Of a stretch of 64,000 bases of DNA, positions 36,441-48,484 are shown piece after piece; positions within the stretch are counted from its first letter, which is position 1, and each line of letters starts with the position of its first letter. Source of the DNA: Anomaloglossus baeobatrachus (taxonomy: Eukaryota; Chordata; Amphibia; Anura; Aromobatidae); NCBI RefSeq assembly GCF_048569485.1, contig NC_134357.1, positions 66,836,751-66,900,750 of the forward strand. Direction: 5' to 3'. The notes under the pieces were generated by a model. That model worked only from the letters and a program-made list of their open reading frames with translations. It was not told the DNA's origin and made no database searches. The position numbers were made by a program, and so were the translations under genes.

Positions 36441-37599
36441 AGATTATAATGCTGCCAATTGTAAAACAATATTACAGGAAGGTAATAAAATGTAAAAAAA
36501 AAACCATCAAAATAAAGCATGACATTTTTTTTTCCAGTAAAAATGCTATTTTATATATAAACTTAACAAAAAAATGCAAGTTTGTTATAATAAACAGGCA
36601 AAATCTGTTCAAAAAAGTGATCCAAAGGTGTGTAGAGAAAAAACATGGATTCATTAAAATGTCACTTTGTCCTGCAAAGAGTGCGGCCCCTCTCAATTGT
36701 TTTTTCTTTATGCAGCCCACACCCCAGCTGAGTTTGAGACCCCTGGTTTAGGCGGTCTTTTGTGTCCTTTTGCTTAAAATTTATATAATGCAGAGCGGTT
36801 ACCAGAGTTGTCCCATAAGAGCCAGGGAAGGTGTTTTGGAAGGTTTACAAATGAGAACCATAATTAGATCAACAAAATACTTGGGCACAATACCACAAGG
36901 ATGAGCACAATACTACTGGGCACAATACTACAAGGATGGGCACAATACTACAGGGCACAATACTACTGGGCACAATACCACAGTACTACAAGGATGAGCA
37001 CAATACTACTGGGCACAAAGATGAGCACAATACTACTGGGCACAATACTACAAGGATAGGCACAATACTACAGAGCACAAGGATGGGCACAATACTACAG
37101 GATGGGCACCTTACTACAGGGCACTCGGATGGGGACATTACTACAAGATGTTGGCTAAGATTATAATGCTGCCAATTGTAAAACAATATTACAGGAAGGT
37201 AATAAAATGTAAAAAAAAAAACATCAAAATAAAGCATGACATTTTTTTTTCCAGTAAAAATGCTATTTTATATATAAACTTAACAAAAAAATGCAAGTTT
37301 GTTATAATAAACAGGCAAAATCTGTTCAAAAAAGTGATCCAAAGGTGTGTAGAGAAAAAACATGGATTCATTAAAATGTCACTTTGTCCTGCAAAGAGTG
37401 CGGCCCCTCTCAATTGTTTTTTCTTTATGCAGCCCACACCCCAGCTGAGTTTGAGACCCCTGGTTTAGGCGGTCTTTTGTGTCCTTTTGCTTAAAATTTA
37501 TATAATGCAGAGCGGTTACCAGAGTTGTCCCATAAGAGCCAGGGAAGGTGTTTTGGAAGGTTTACAAATGAGAACCATAATTAGATCAACAAAATACTT
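36166..37599. repeat. 717-bp tandem duplication over the hAT right end
   Basis: 36166-36882 is repeated almost base for base at 36883-37599. The unit holds the last minisatellite units, the unique right end of hAT copy 3 with its terminal repeat, and about 130 bp of flanking DNA. Only about one or two differences were seen (for example ACCATCAAAA against AACATCAAAA). The junctions share the bases TTG. It is either a very recent tandem duplication or an assembly duplication. The 106-codon and 82-codon ORFs in both copies have no family features. Confidence 0.92.
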
Positions 37600-38110
37600 G
37601 ATCTAATCTTGATGTGTGTTAATGGTCCAAAAAGGGAGATGACAAATTCTCTTTAGGGTAGATTCAAATATTTTGATTCATTTTAGCCTTCAAGGCGAAA
37701 TCATAGCAAAAGGGTCCTAAATTCTAATTGCTGGGTACTTCCCAACATTCACGGGACTCTACCTTTCCATCCCTATCTCATGCCATCTGCTCTAAACTTC
37801 TTGCCTAAGAAGATCATCTAATGTGTATATCATTGTAGCACTGTTATGTATGTATTATACTATCTACTTCTTTTGGCAAACAAAGATGACTAGGCACAAT
37901 TATTTAGAAAATATTATGGCAATGCAACTCCAAAAATTGCAATTAATTTCTTGATTTCCCTTGGGTTTTCCACCAATCATGATCCGACCCAAATATTATA
38001 TGCAGTTTTACACCAAATGTGAAAAACTGAATATAATATTGGTGCCTAAAAGTCTTCAATACCATAATTTGTACATAAATATCCTTAATTATAATTTTTT
38101 CTTTCTGCAG
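37600..38110. other. End of PDE6C intron 1
   Basis: AT-rich intronic DNA leading to the acceptor of exon 2. The last bases are a pyrimidine-rich tract, TTTTTTCTTTCTGCAG (38095-38110). Nothing else was recognised. Confidence 0.7.
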
Positions 38111-38263
38111 AACGCACACTTCTCTGACTTTGTGGACAAACAGACCGGCTTTACAACAACCAATCTTCTGACTACACCCATCATGTATGGAAAAGAGGTT
38201 CTAGGAGTCATAATGGCCATTAACAAACAGCAGGCTGAAGCCTTTAGCAAGGAAGATGAAACT
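38111..38263 (+). CDS. PDE6C: PDE6C exon 2 (GAF-A, C-terminal half)
   Basis: 51 codons, from [14 protein letters not shown] to AFSKEDET, phase 0 at both ends. The acceptor is TTTCTGCAG and the donor GTAAGA. It contains the GAF signature N-K-x5-F-x3-D-E ([13 protein letters not shown]), which supports the fold of the cGMP pocket in GAF-A. The length of 153 nt equals the vertebrate PDE6 exon 2 as I remember it. No longer frame exists because the 104-codon ORF around it starts and ends in intron. Confidence 0.95.
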
Positions 38264-38286
38264 GTAAGATATTGAACTATTGTGTA

Positions 38287-39793
38287 TACAGCACTATGCA
38301 AGGCTGGTGCAAAGTAAAAATGCTTTAATAAAATAATTAATAAATTATTTTAATTAACTAGCAAAATGCAAAGTCAATGTACACAAAAGGAAACAAAATC
38401 AAATCAATATTTGGGGTGAGCGCCCTTTGCCTTCAAAACCGTTTTCTAGATACATTTGCACAAAGCCAGGGATTTGGTAGGATTATAGTTAGGTGAATGA
38501 GTAACCAGTTATACCAAGCAGGTGATAATGATTATTGTTTTCATATGTAAGTTGAAACACAGTCATTAACTGTAACAGAAACAGCTGTGTAGGAGGCTTA
38601 AAACTGGATTAAGAATAGCTAAACTCTTCTACAAAGGTGAGGTTGTGGAAGACAGTTTCATTTCACAGATAATACACCATGGAAAGACTGAAAACAGCAA
38701 AAAGACACAAGGTAGTTATACTGCATCAGCAAAATCTCTCTAAGGCAAAGATTTCAAAGCAGACTGGGTTGTCAAAATGTGCTTTTCTAGTTCTTTTGAA
38801 GAAGCAACAAGAAATTGGCAATGTTGAGGACAATAGACGCAGTAGTCTGTCAAGGAAACTTAGTGCAGAAGATAAAAGATACATCACACTTACCTTCAAA
38901 ATCAGAAGGGATCCAGCAGTGCCGTTAGTTCAGAAGTGAAAACAATCAGTGAGACACAGCTTCACCCATCTCCTATTAGGAGAGATCTGGCCAGAAATGG
39001 TCTTGATTGAAGAATTGTGGCCATAAAGCCAAACCTTTGAGAGAAAAAGATGGTCAAGGGACTCAACTATGCATGAAAACATAGTTGGGGGGGTAAGTTG
39101 GAAGAAAAATGGTAGCAAGTGATGTGGACTAATGAGTCAAAAAATATTTGGCGGTAAAATAAGGTAGTTTGTTTCCTGAATGGCTGGAGAGCGGCACAAT
39201 AATGAGCGTCTGTAGAGAACAGTGAGGCATGGTGGAGGTTCTTCATACATTTGATGCTGCATTTCAGCGAACAGAATTGAGATTTGGTCAAGATTAATGG
39301 ACACTTAATGGACACAGACACTTCTCATACAAAGCCATCAAGGAGGCGTTTGATTGGCTCCAAATTTATTCTCCAGCTGGACAACAACCCTAAACATTAA
39401 GAATGATCTTCATCATAAAGAAGAACAAGGAGTCCTGAAAGTGATGATCCGGCCCCCACAGAGCTCTAATCTTAGTATCATTGAGTCTGTTTTGGATTAC
39501 ATGAAGAATTTACACAAGTCTACGTCTACAGGAGATCTGTTAGTTCTCGACAATATTTGAAATAATCTCAAAAACTATGTATAAGTATACTTAAAAGAAT
39601 TGAAGCCTTTTTGAAGACGAAGGGCGGTCACACCAAATATTTATTTGATGTAGATTTCACTTTTGTACATTCTTTTTTCATTTTGTTAATTGAAACAAAT
39701 AAACTATTTAATACTTCTATTTTTTTTTTTAATGTATTTTTACTGCATTGTTTCCACACCTGCCTAAAACTTTTGCACAGAGTTATACTGTAC
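38287..39793 (+). mobile_element. Decayed Tc1-like transposon in intron 2
   Basis: The plus-strand transposase begins MERLKTAKRHKVVILHQQNL at 38679 and continues with ISKQTGLSKCA, NVEDNRRSS and LSRKLSAEDKRYI, then loses frame after about 87 codons. Later pieces such as CAGCTGGACAACAACCCTAA (second catalytic acid region) remain. The right end, reading CTAAAACTTTTGCACAGAGT, and the left end with CAGCACTATGCAA are degraded inverted repeats. It fills almost all of intron 2 (38264-39872). Old and inactive. Confidence 0.8.
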
Positions 39794-39872
39794 ATTTATT
39801 ATTTATTAGGCCTTATATAGACAATTAATACACTCATGTATTATATGTAATATACTATGCCCATTCTTGCAG

Positions 39873-39962
39873 TGCTTCACCAAATATCTGGATTTTATAT
39901 CTGTTGTTCTCAAACAAAATCATATCAACTACCTTCATGGCATTGAATCCCGGAAAAGTCAA
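39873..39962 (+). CDS. PDE6C: PDE6C exon 3 (end of GAF-A, linker)
   Basis: 30 codons, CFTKYLDFISVVLKQNHINY then LHGIESRKSQ, phase 0 at both ends. The acceptor is CTTGCAG and the donor GTAAGTAG. It forms the last helix of GAF-A and the helix leading to GAF-B. The first codon is Cys where I recall Val in mammalian PDE6C (EEVFSKYL). The rest aligns well, so the exon call is firm. Confidence 0.93.
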
Positions 39963-42900
39963 GTAAGTAGATCTGCTTCTACAAAATGGCAGCATGCAAC
40001 CAAAGATGATGGACACTCACTGGTGCTCCCTCTCTAGATACTCATTAACTCCTTAATGACCAAGGTTGAAAGGGCCTTTCAGGGGTTTTCTGGTGAAAAG
40101 AAATTATCTCATGTCCACGGGATAGGTGATAAGTTATTGCTTAGTAGGGGTCTGACTGCTAATTGGCAGAATGGGAACTTTTATCTCCTTTAGAACAAAG
40201 CGTTAGTGAGCATACGCGACTTGGTCTCCATTTATTCCCTATGAACTAGTGAGCAATGTGCTCTTTTTTTTTATCCAGCAGGCCCACAGAAAATAAATGG
40301 CATGGATAGACGATAACTTATTTTCATTGGACAACCCCTTTAATGACCCCCCTCCTTAATTTTTTCATTTTTGCCTTTATACTTTTCATATAGACCTAAT
40401 TTTAATTTTTTTGCCAATATGGATGTATGAGACTGTCTTTTTTTTGGGGACACATTTAATTACTTTATAATGCAATGCAATTTTAGGGTACATTTAAACA
40501 AATTACTATAATGAATATATATTACTTAATCTTTGTTTTAAATGCCAGTATAGAAAATAACTACTTTTTGATTGCTTTCCTTTTTCTTTTCACTGTTCAT
40601 GCCAAATAACCTTGTGAATGAATTATCCAGGTTATTACCGTTGTGTGGATACCTAATAAATATATTGTGGTTTTATCTATTTTTTTTTTACATGATTTCA
40701 TACTATACAAATTAACAAAGATCTTTAGGGAACATTTTATTGCATTTATTGTTCAGTTATTCCATTGTATCTGCAGTATCCATAGGAGGAAAAGAGCCCA
40801 GTAGAGTGATAGAAGTCACTGGCAGAGCTGATGGTTGCCTGCTAAGCCCCGGTAGCTGTGCTAGGCCCCAGTACCTCTGCTAGGCCATAGTAGGTGGGCT
40901 AGGCCACAGTAGCTGTGCTAAGCCCCGGTAGCTTTGCTAGGCCCCAGTACCTCTGCTAGGCCCCAGTACCTCTGCTAGGTCCCAGTAGCTCTGCTAGGCC
41001 CCGGTAGCTGTGCTAGGCCCCAGTACCTCTGCTAGGCCATAGTAGGTGGGCTAGGCCCCAGTACCTCTGCTAGGCCACAGTAGCTGTGCTAAGCCCCGGT
41101 AGCTTTGCTAGGCCCCAGTACCTCTGCTAGGCCCCAGTACCTCTGCTAGGCCCCAGTACCTCTGCTAGGTCCCAGTAGCTCTGCTAGGCCCCGGTAGCTG
41201 TGCTAGGCCCCAGTACCTCCGCTAGGCCCCAGGAGCTGTGCTAAGCCCCAGTACCTCTGCTAGGCCCCAGTAGCTGTGCTAGGCTCCAGTAGGTGTGCTA
41301 GGCCCCGGTAGCTGTGTGCTAGGCCCCGGTAGCTGTGCTAGGCCCCGGTAGCTGTGCTAGGTCCCGGTAGCTGTGTGCTAGGCCACAGTAGCTGTGTGCT
41401 AGGCCCCAGTAGCTGTGCTAGGCCCCAGGAGCTGTGCTAGGCCCAAGGAGCTCTGCTAGGCCCAAGGAGCTGTGCTAGGCCCCGGCAGCTGTGCTAGGCC
41501 CCGGTACCTCTGCTAGGCCCCAGTAGCTGTGCTAGGCCCCAGGAGCTGTGCTGTGCCTCAGTAGTTCTGCTAGGCTCCAGTAGTTCTGCTAGGCCCTAGC
41601 AGCTCTATGCTCATCATACACTTGGTGATCATGGGCTATTCACTCCATAGCACTTGTAGTATACTATGTAGCTGACTAAAGAGAAAATAAAGTGAAAACT
41701 GTTTTTGTCATTTCGCCAGGGTCCCCGGTTGTGTCTGATAGCCAGAGAATGGACATATTCCCAGTAAATTCCAGGAGAAGGAGCTTTAATTCTGTGCTAT
41801 AAATTTACAACAGTCACGGGATTAAAGCTCAGAACCATGGACCATCATTTTATGGAGCTTGTTTATTGTCAAGTGTATTTCATTAAGAAACAGTTTTATG
41901 ATATTCATATTACTCATGTAAAGATATATTTGCCCTATTATTCTTTATCCCCTGCTCCACCCAGCTATTTTCCGTTTTTTCCTCAAGAACCATAGCTTTT
42001 TTATTTTTCAGTAATATAGCCATATGACGACTTGTTTTTTTGTGGCACGACTGTATTTTTGAATGACACCATTCATGTGCAGGAAAACATGCAGGCTTGA
42101 CAGGGACAGGCATGACCTTGGACATACTGGTACATTCAAGGTTGTTAAGGGGTTAAAGCACCACTCCCGCATTTTTTTCAGTGCTGGAGTGGTTTTTTTA
42201 ACCCCTTCACGATCTTGGACATATAGGTACATCATAGGTTGTGTGTCTGCCTTTGATGTGGGCTCACATGCCAAGCCTGCATCTTTCCTTGCACATATCA
42301 ACTGGTCTGATCAGCCAACATGTGCCTCTAACAAACAAGGGTGTAGATCAGAGATCTACCCATGGCTGTTAAAATCCCACCGTTAATCTCTGACAGCGAG
42401 ATTTAGGTTTTAACAAGCGTCGGCAGTGAGCGTGTCCTTCCCCACTCTCATCGGCGGCCCCATGATATGATCACGGAGCACTGATGGGTTGTCTTGACAG
42501 CAAATCGTAAACAACGTGATGAAAAAAAAATTAAACATACCAAAATTATGGGTTTTTGGCTATAGTAACATTGCAATAAAATAGAATAAGAAACAATTAA
42601 AACATTATATCTGCTCAAAAATGGTATCAGTAAAAACATCAGCTCAGGGGCACAAGAAATAAGCCTTCACTGAGCCCAATACCTGAAAAAAATGAGAGCG
42701 TTAATAGTCTCGAAAAATGGCGACAAAAGAAATTTTTTTTAATTTTTTTCTTACAAATTTCTGAATTTTTCTTCACCTCCTAAATAATAATAATAAAAAA
42801 ACTATATGTTTGTTATGTACGTACTATAGAGAATCATACTGCCAGGTACGTTTTACCATATAGTGTACATGGTAAATAAAAACAAATCAAAAAAACAATT

Positions 42901-43537
42901 GTGGAATTGCACTTTTTTTTGTTTAGCAATTTCACCTCCCACTTGGAATTTTTTTTCCCATTTTCCAGTACACTATATGGCAAAATGAATAGTGTCATTC
43001 AAAAGTACAACTTGTCTCGTAAAATTAAGCCCTCATACGCCTATATTGATGGAGAAATTAAGAAGATATGGCTTTTGGAAGAAGGGGAGGAAAAACGAAG
43101 ATGCAAAAACGGAAAATCACAAGGTCGGGAAGGGGTTAAATTTAAGTCAACCTGCCCTCGGTTTAATACTTACCCTCCGACATCTTTACCTTTTTTATGG
43201 TGCCGCTCCAGTCCAGAGACACCATCTTGTGACGGCAACTTCTGACTGGCCAGAGGTCAAAAGTTACGTCACAAGCTCCAAATGCAACTCTATGAGAGCC
43301 AGAACAAGGCTCTCATAGACTTGTTTGAGTTGTGACCTCCATGAAACACTGCATCTGCCGGAAGGTCACACATCACCAGAGACAGATGGAAGCGATGCCG
43401 TAAATGGAGGAAGACGGTGGCAGGTGAGTATAAGACAGGGGGCAGGGGACTTACATTTAAATCACCACTTACATAAAAAAGCAAGATAAACACAACGTAT
43501 TGTGATAGTGACCACTCACTGTGCTTCTTCTCCGCAG
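39963..43537 (+). other. PDE6C intron 3 with several repeats
   Basis: An intron of 3575 bp with GT and AG ends. It holds AT-rich DNA (39963-40850), a minisatellite (40850-41610), AT-rich DNA with no recognised feature (41610-42115), a dispersed repeat with CCCCTTCACGATCTTGGACA (about 42115-43140) and a palindromic MITE (about 43140-43475, GCTCTCATAGACTTG paired with CAACTCTATGAGAGC). ORFs here are short and unrelated. Confidence 0.7.
40850..41610. repeat. 19-bp minisatellite in intron 3
   Basis: About 38 copies of a unit reading GTAGCTGTGCTAGGCCCCA with variants (GTACCTCTGCTAGGCCCCA). Blocks of several units recur, for example near 40865 and 41010. It has no ORF across it and no protein meaning. 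Confidence 0.92.
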
Positions 43538-43678
43538 ATACTGCTTTGGTGCGCCAACAAGGTGTTTGAGGAACTTACCGACATTGAACGTCAGTTTCAC
43601 AAAGCTCTCTATACTGTCAGAATTTACCTGAACTGTGATCGATACTCCGTGGCACTGCTGGACATGACAAAAGAAAAG
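43538..43678 (+). CDS. PDE6C: PDE6C exon 4 (start of GAF-B)
   Basis: 47 codons, from [20 protein letters not shown] to [11 protein letters not shown], phase 0 at both ends, 141 nt. The acceptor is CTTCTTCTCCGCAG and the donor GTGACA. It encodes the connecting helix and first strands of GAF-B, which in PDE6 mainly serves dimerisation and regulation. Strongly conserved with vertebrate PDE6 ([20 protein letters not shown]). Confidence 0.96.
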
Positions 43679-43880
43679 GTGACAATACAGATATTAGACA
43701 GTTTATAAAGCCAAGGCTTGATTATAACGGTTAAAAATGTCGGAAGAGAAACTAAGCGCAAATAGGGTCTTATCATAAAACACCGTCAGCAAAGGTGCCG
43801 TAAGGGTAGACTCACCTGGTGTGGTTGTGAGAGTCACAACCACTGTAAATACGGCTGCAGAAGAACCCACGTAGAGATGC

Positions 43881-44150
43881 CGTTCAAATTTGGAGAGTAA
43901 AGGGTTAATAGACCGTGCTGCCATAGAAAAGAGGATCCATGTAGAAGGAATGATTTGTCTACGCCTTTCAAAGCCTTATTCCTTTTTCCTCAGGACAAAT
44001 CATATACCAAATATATATAGGTATATGATTTGTCCTGAGGAAGAAGCCATAAGGTTTGAAACGCGTAGACAAATAAAATCATTGCTTCTACATGGATCCT
44101 ATTTTCTACGGCAGTGCGGTCTATTAACCCCTTTCTCTCCAAATTTGAAA
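43881..44150. mobile_element. Short foldback element with hammerhead-like motif, in intron 4
   Basis: Inverted arms of about 130 bp (43881-44010, 44018-44150) meet at a TATATATA-like centre. The right arm at 44034-44067 reads CCTGAGGAAGAAGCC, ATAA loop, GGTTTGAAACGCGTAG, followed by ACAAATAAAATC. The left arm carries the inverted copy at 43957-43993. The 110 or so bases to the left may be a tail; target duplication was not identified. Same motif family as the larger foldbacks. Confidence 0.75.
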
Positions 44151-44329
44151 GGATTGATCATAAGTAGAACATGAAGGCAGGGCAAAGTAATACTATGGTA
44201 GATACTCATCCTGCAGGTCAGAGGAGGTTTTCAGGGAGGAAATAATCCATGCCGGCTTTTTTGACCACCTTATACAAATTGTTCACATGTTGCGTTTTTT
44301 GTTGTTGCTTTTTTTCCCATGCATTTTCA

Positions 44330-44800
44330 AGGCCGTACAATTTAGCGTTTAGTTAACCAGTTTCGGGACCAGGCCATTTTTCTCCATTCATGACCAGGCA
44401 CATTTTCAGGTTTTTTTTTTGTTTTGGTTTTTTTTGTACATGCTACAGAATTTTTTTTCTCATTCTAATAAATAAATAATTTGGATTTTTTTTCCTGACA
44501 AGGTCTAATTTTTAGGTTATTTTCATACTTTCTTATATTTTTTTTCGCCGATATTGGTAGGAAAATAAAGGAAATGTCTCTTTTATTTCTCACTTTCTTT
44601 CCATTTTATGACCATAAATGATCACTAAACTACATTTTAAAATTTTAACATTTATTGCCCTCTCTATAATAATTGTTTTTTACAGGGCAGGGCTAGTATT
44701 TGCGATATTGTTTCGCAGCATTTTGGTGGGGTTTAATTTCCAGTCTTATTTATTTATTTATCATTGTGATCGGCTAATAATCATATGATATGTACTTTCA
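44330..44800. repeat. AT-rich dispersed repeat in intron 4
   Basis: The block starts near GTTAACCAGTTTCGGGACCA and includes CATTCATGACCAGGCACATT, wording I associate with a common amphibian dispersed repeat. It ends shortly before exon 5 and has long T runs. No coding content. Confidence 0.5.
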
Positions 44801-44828
44801 TTGACTTTTCACCTTTTCTTTCATCTAG

Positions 44829-44903
44829 GAGTTCTACGAACAATGGCCAATCCTACTAGGAGAAGTACCACCTTATAAAGGACCAAAGACCCCTGATGGA
44901 AGG
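44829..44903 (+). CDS. PDE6C: PDE6C exon 5 (GAF-B)
   Basis: 25 codons, [20 protein letters not shown] then TPDGR, phase 0 at both ends. The acceptor is CTTTCATCTAG and the donor GTTTGT, a weaker donor than its neighbours. The [11 protein letters not shown] segment is a hallmark of PDE6 and aligns without gaps. Confidence 0.95.
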
Positions 44904-45121
44904 GTTTGTAAGGCCTTTGCTCTATGCTGCATATTGAATAGTATACATATATGTCTATTTAGGGCAGTTGGTGTGTGATATAAACTCTCTCCTCCTGTAA
45001 AATACTTCTATAGGATCACAAACACAGTTTCATCAAATAAACCACCCAAATCTGTGGACTAATTCTGTACCCTAGTTTTTCTTAAATTTGAGGGACTTAT
45101 CTGCTGCAGGCACAATTTCTT

Positions 45122-45975
45122 ATGTTAGTGTAGAGGGGCGGCAGGGGTCACAAGCGAGAGACTTGGTCCTGCTGCTGTGATGAGGCCTCTCACTTTGGCC
45201 CACGCCCGAGTTCTCTATATAGAGCAAGGGGGATAGGGAGGGTTGGCGTGGGTCCTGGTCGGGTGGGTGGACCTTGTGTGTGGAAGCCATACCTTCATGC
45301 AGGTTCTTGAACAATCCAGGAGACTTCTACCAGGGATTGATGGACACAGATTCAGTTTTCTTATTCAACAGTCTTTAACTAACAGTTATGCACAGTACAT
45401 CAGTCACATCATTGCTGTGGGCACAACACTTGAACACTGTGGGCATGGAACACTTTACTTCAAAAGACACTTCCACCACAGACTGCTCATTGGCTTTTGG
45501 TGCTATTGCTGCTCTTACACTGTCCTTTCCTTCACTTGCTGATACCACAGTTCCGCAACATAAAGTCCTGTTCGACCATGGTCGAGTCCAGTCCTGAAGG
45601 CCTCGTTCACGCTAAGGGTTTTTGCCGACTAGCACTGCCGACTGACCACATTCATTCACTTAGCTTCTCTGTGTCGACCTGTTCACCCAAGTCAAATCAG
45701 CCCTCCGCTGCATGACTAGTACCGATGCACACAGTTGCGACCCAGGATGCTCGGTTTGGGGTCTGGTACTCACTACAATGCGATAGAGCACTCTACTGTT
45801 CCGTCCTACGTTACTATTTCTGTTTCTGGGTTTGAGCTTTGACACGTACACCCAAGCTGTCCACTGAATGGCCACCTGAGCAACATTAGCATAAACACAT
45901 CAACAATATGTATATTATTCTCTACATTGACTTAGGTCTTCAAAGGCGGGGGACACGAGTCCAGCACCCCCTTAC
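45122..45975 (-). mobile_element. Unclassified insertion, possible solo LTR
   Basis: A block of about 850 bp in intron 5, starting TGTTAGTGTAGAGGGG and ending CCCCCTTACA, with an internal CTCTATATAGAG. TG/CA ends fit a solo LTR of a retrovirus-like element, but no clear target duplication was seen. It is a fossil with no coding content recognised. Confidence 0.3.
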
Positions 45976-46214
45976 ATTAGCATAAAGTCTTAATCCAGCC
46001 AGTGCTTAGCCAAATAATGTGAAAAGACTAGATAACTGAGAAGTGGGAGAAAAGAGGATATCTGTGACTAAGGCAGTTTATGAACTTAGACTATGGCTGA
46101 AGTTAAAAGCAAACTCTCAATAACCACAGGTGCCAGAGATAAGTGTGGGTCCCAATTCTAACAGGTATTTCTGGCATATTTTATAGATATACCATAAATG
46201 TTGGAAATATGAAC

Positions 46215-46580
46215 ACTAGTGATGGGCGAGCACTACCATGCTCGGGTGCTCGGTACACATAACTAGTGATGGGCGAGCACTACCATGCTTGGGTACTCCG
46301 AACTCGTAACTAGTGATGAGTGAGCACTATCATGCTCGGGTGCTTGGTACTCGTAACTAGTAATGAGTGAGCACTATCATGCTCAGGTGCTTGATACTCG
46401 TAACGAGCAGTTGGATGCTCAGATGGGCGCGACTCGAGTACTGAGTATAATGGAAGTCAATGCGAACTCTAGCATTTTTCCAGGAAATCTTCCATTATAC
46501 ACAGGTACTCAAGTTGCACCCATCCAAGTGTCCAACCGCTCGTTACGAGTACCAAGCATGGTAGTTTTCACTCATCACTA
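46215..46580. repeat. Repeat with near-tandem left end and palindromic core
   Basis: Three near-tandem copies of a piece reading AACTAGTGATGGGCGAGCAC start the block. A core with GCAGTTGGATGCTCAGATGG and GGAAGTCAATG follows, then an inverted end near CGCTCGTTACGAGTACCAAG. This looks like a frog MITE. A short fragment of another repeat (CGCCACACCTGTCCATGATA) follows near 46770. Confidence 0.6.
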
Positions 46581-46992
46581 GTGAACACCCCTTTACATTT
46601 TTCAACATATGTCCCATTTGAAGTACTAAGACATACAAAAATCTTCTAACATTTGAAGCAATGGCTTATGGCAGCGAGTTCCATAGAGAGTACTACAAGA
46701 AAAGTCCAGCAAACCAAAGTGAGAGTGCTGCGTAAGATTAGAAAAACCCTAGTTGATTTCTTCCAGAAAAAGCGCCACACCTGTCCATGATAAATTAGAT
46801 CACAGTCTACATGCTGAATTGAGGAACCCAAACCAATTCACATGATTTCTTTTGTCTCCTGTGACCACTTAGTTGATATCTCCTTTAGCAAGGATCTCTA
46901 TTTTTGATATCCCTTTGTGTCAATGAAATGCATGAATGATAACTTAATAGTCAAGTGGTTACGATTTTAGGAAATAAAGCATCAAAGAGTAA

Positions 46993-47562
46993 AGGGGGCT
47001 TTACACGCTACGACATCGCTAATGCGAACTCGTTGGGGTCACAGAATTGGTGACACACATCCGATGCCGTTGCGTGTGACACCTATGAGCGATTTTGCAT
47101 CGTTGCAAAAACGTGCAAAATCGCTCATCGGTGACATGGGGGTCCATTCTCAAAAATCGTTACTGCAGCAGTAACGAGGTTGTTCCTCGTTCCTGCGGCA
47201 GCACAAATCGCTCCGTGTGACACCGCAGGAACGAGGAAGCTCTCCTTACCTGCCTCCCGGCCGCTATGTGGAAGGAAGGAGGTGGGCGGGATGTTACGTC
47301 CCGCTCATCTCCGCCCCTCCGCTTCTATTGGGCGGCGGTTCAGTGACGCAGATGTGACGTTGCTGTGACGCTGAACGAACCGCCCCCTTAGAAAGGAGGC
47401 GGTTCGCCGGTCACAGCGACGTCGCCGGGCAGGTAAGTAGTGTGACGGGTCTGGGCGATGTTGTGCGGCACGGGCAGCGATTTGCCCGTGTCGCACAACA
47501 GATGGGGGTGGGTACCGATGCTAGCGATATCGGTACCGATATCGCAGCGTGTAAAGCGGCCT
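46993..47562. mobile_element. TTTACACGC-family MITE, copy D, intron 5
   Basis: The ends are AGGGGGCTTTACACGCTACG and GTGTAAAGCGGCC. The left flank is TAA, but the right flank reads TTAG, so the target duplication is not clean. The interior contains the shared blocks TTCCTCGTTCCTGCGGCAGC and CGCCCCTCCGCTTCTATTGG. The 47563-48198 remainder of the intron has a small inverted repeat (GGTCAACAACCTT with AGGTTGCTGACC). Confidence 0.8.
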
Positions 47563-48048
47563 TTAGTCAATTTTTCAATTTTAGGAGATTTTTTAATATG
47601 TTTTAGGGCCTTTAATTTTAAGCATATTTTTTGGAATTTGGGTAGCGAGATCCCACAAGTCGCTCAAAAGACCTCATAGAAGTGCCCAGTTCATGGGACA
47701 GGGGCGCGCACACAGTGGACTACGGGTGCCATAGAAAGCTAATGACTTTCCACTCTATCCGTACTCTGCGTTCCTGTCTCCTGAACTGCGCACTTGTAAG
47801 ATGTCTGTTAAATGACTGTTGGCAGTTTCAGAACTTGGACCCCAACAATCTTCTCAGAATTGAAGGTCCTAAAACGTATTCAAAGTAAATAAAAGAGTTG
47901 TTTATCTTTTCATTATACATTGTTCATTGGGTTTTTACACAATTAGAAAACCACAAAGTATCTCTAGATTAGCGGTCAACAACCTTCTCTCCACCATGCA
48001 CACCAGCTGTTGTGACTACCACTCCCAGCATCCTTGGCAGCCGCTTGA

Positions 48049-48264
<216 letters not shown>

Positions 48265-48354
48265 TAAGACATTAACCCTTTGTACCATAACGACTCTAAC
48301 TGCTGGGTCTTGTCATCAATCTACATTAACTCCTATTATGTTTTGTCATTAAAG

Positions 48355-48421
48355 CACTCCCCCTGAGGATCACTGGTCGCTCGTGAGTGGGCTGCCAACC
48401 TATGTTGCTGAAAATGGATTT
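48355..48421 (+). CDS. PDE6C: PDE6C exon 7 (GAF-B)
   Basis: 67 nt: one base completes the split proline codon, then [20 protein letters not shown] and GF. The acceptor is TTAAAG and the donor GTAAGT. The preceding intron is only 91 bp (48264-48354). The exon aligns without gaps to the vertebrate family ([10 protein letters not shown]). Confidence 0.95.
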
Positions 48422-48484
48422 GTAAGTTTTTTATTATATACATACTGTATATATAATGTGTAGGCTCAGCTTATATTTAGTAGA

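Larger units (their letters stand above)
28251..36745. mobile_element. Non-autonomous hAT (hAT copy 3) filled with minisatellite
   Basis: The left end is CAGAAGTCTCAAACACGCGG and the right end TGAGTTTGAGACCCCTG, inverted repeats with a few changes. The flanks are GTTTAGGG (28243-28250) and GTTTAGGC (36746-36753), an 8-bp duplication with one mismatch. The left end includes GGCCCGTGGGCCGTATGCGG, almost the same as in hAT copy 2. Inside are a palindromic GC region (28300-28620), a GC repeat (28627-28800), a long minisatellite and a nested LTR-like unit. No transposase was seen. Confidence 0.82.

Noticed and set aside
36431-37468. Duplicated 106-codon ORFs as a small gene family
   Set aside because: They are the two copies of a tandem duplication containing the unique right end of a hAT; no domain and no support.
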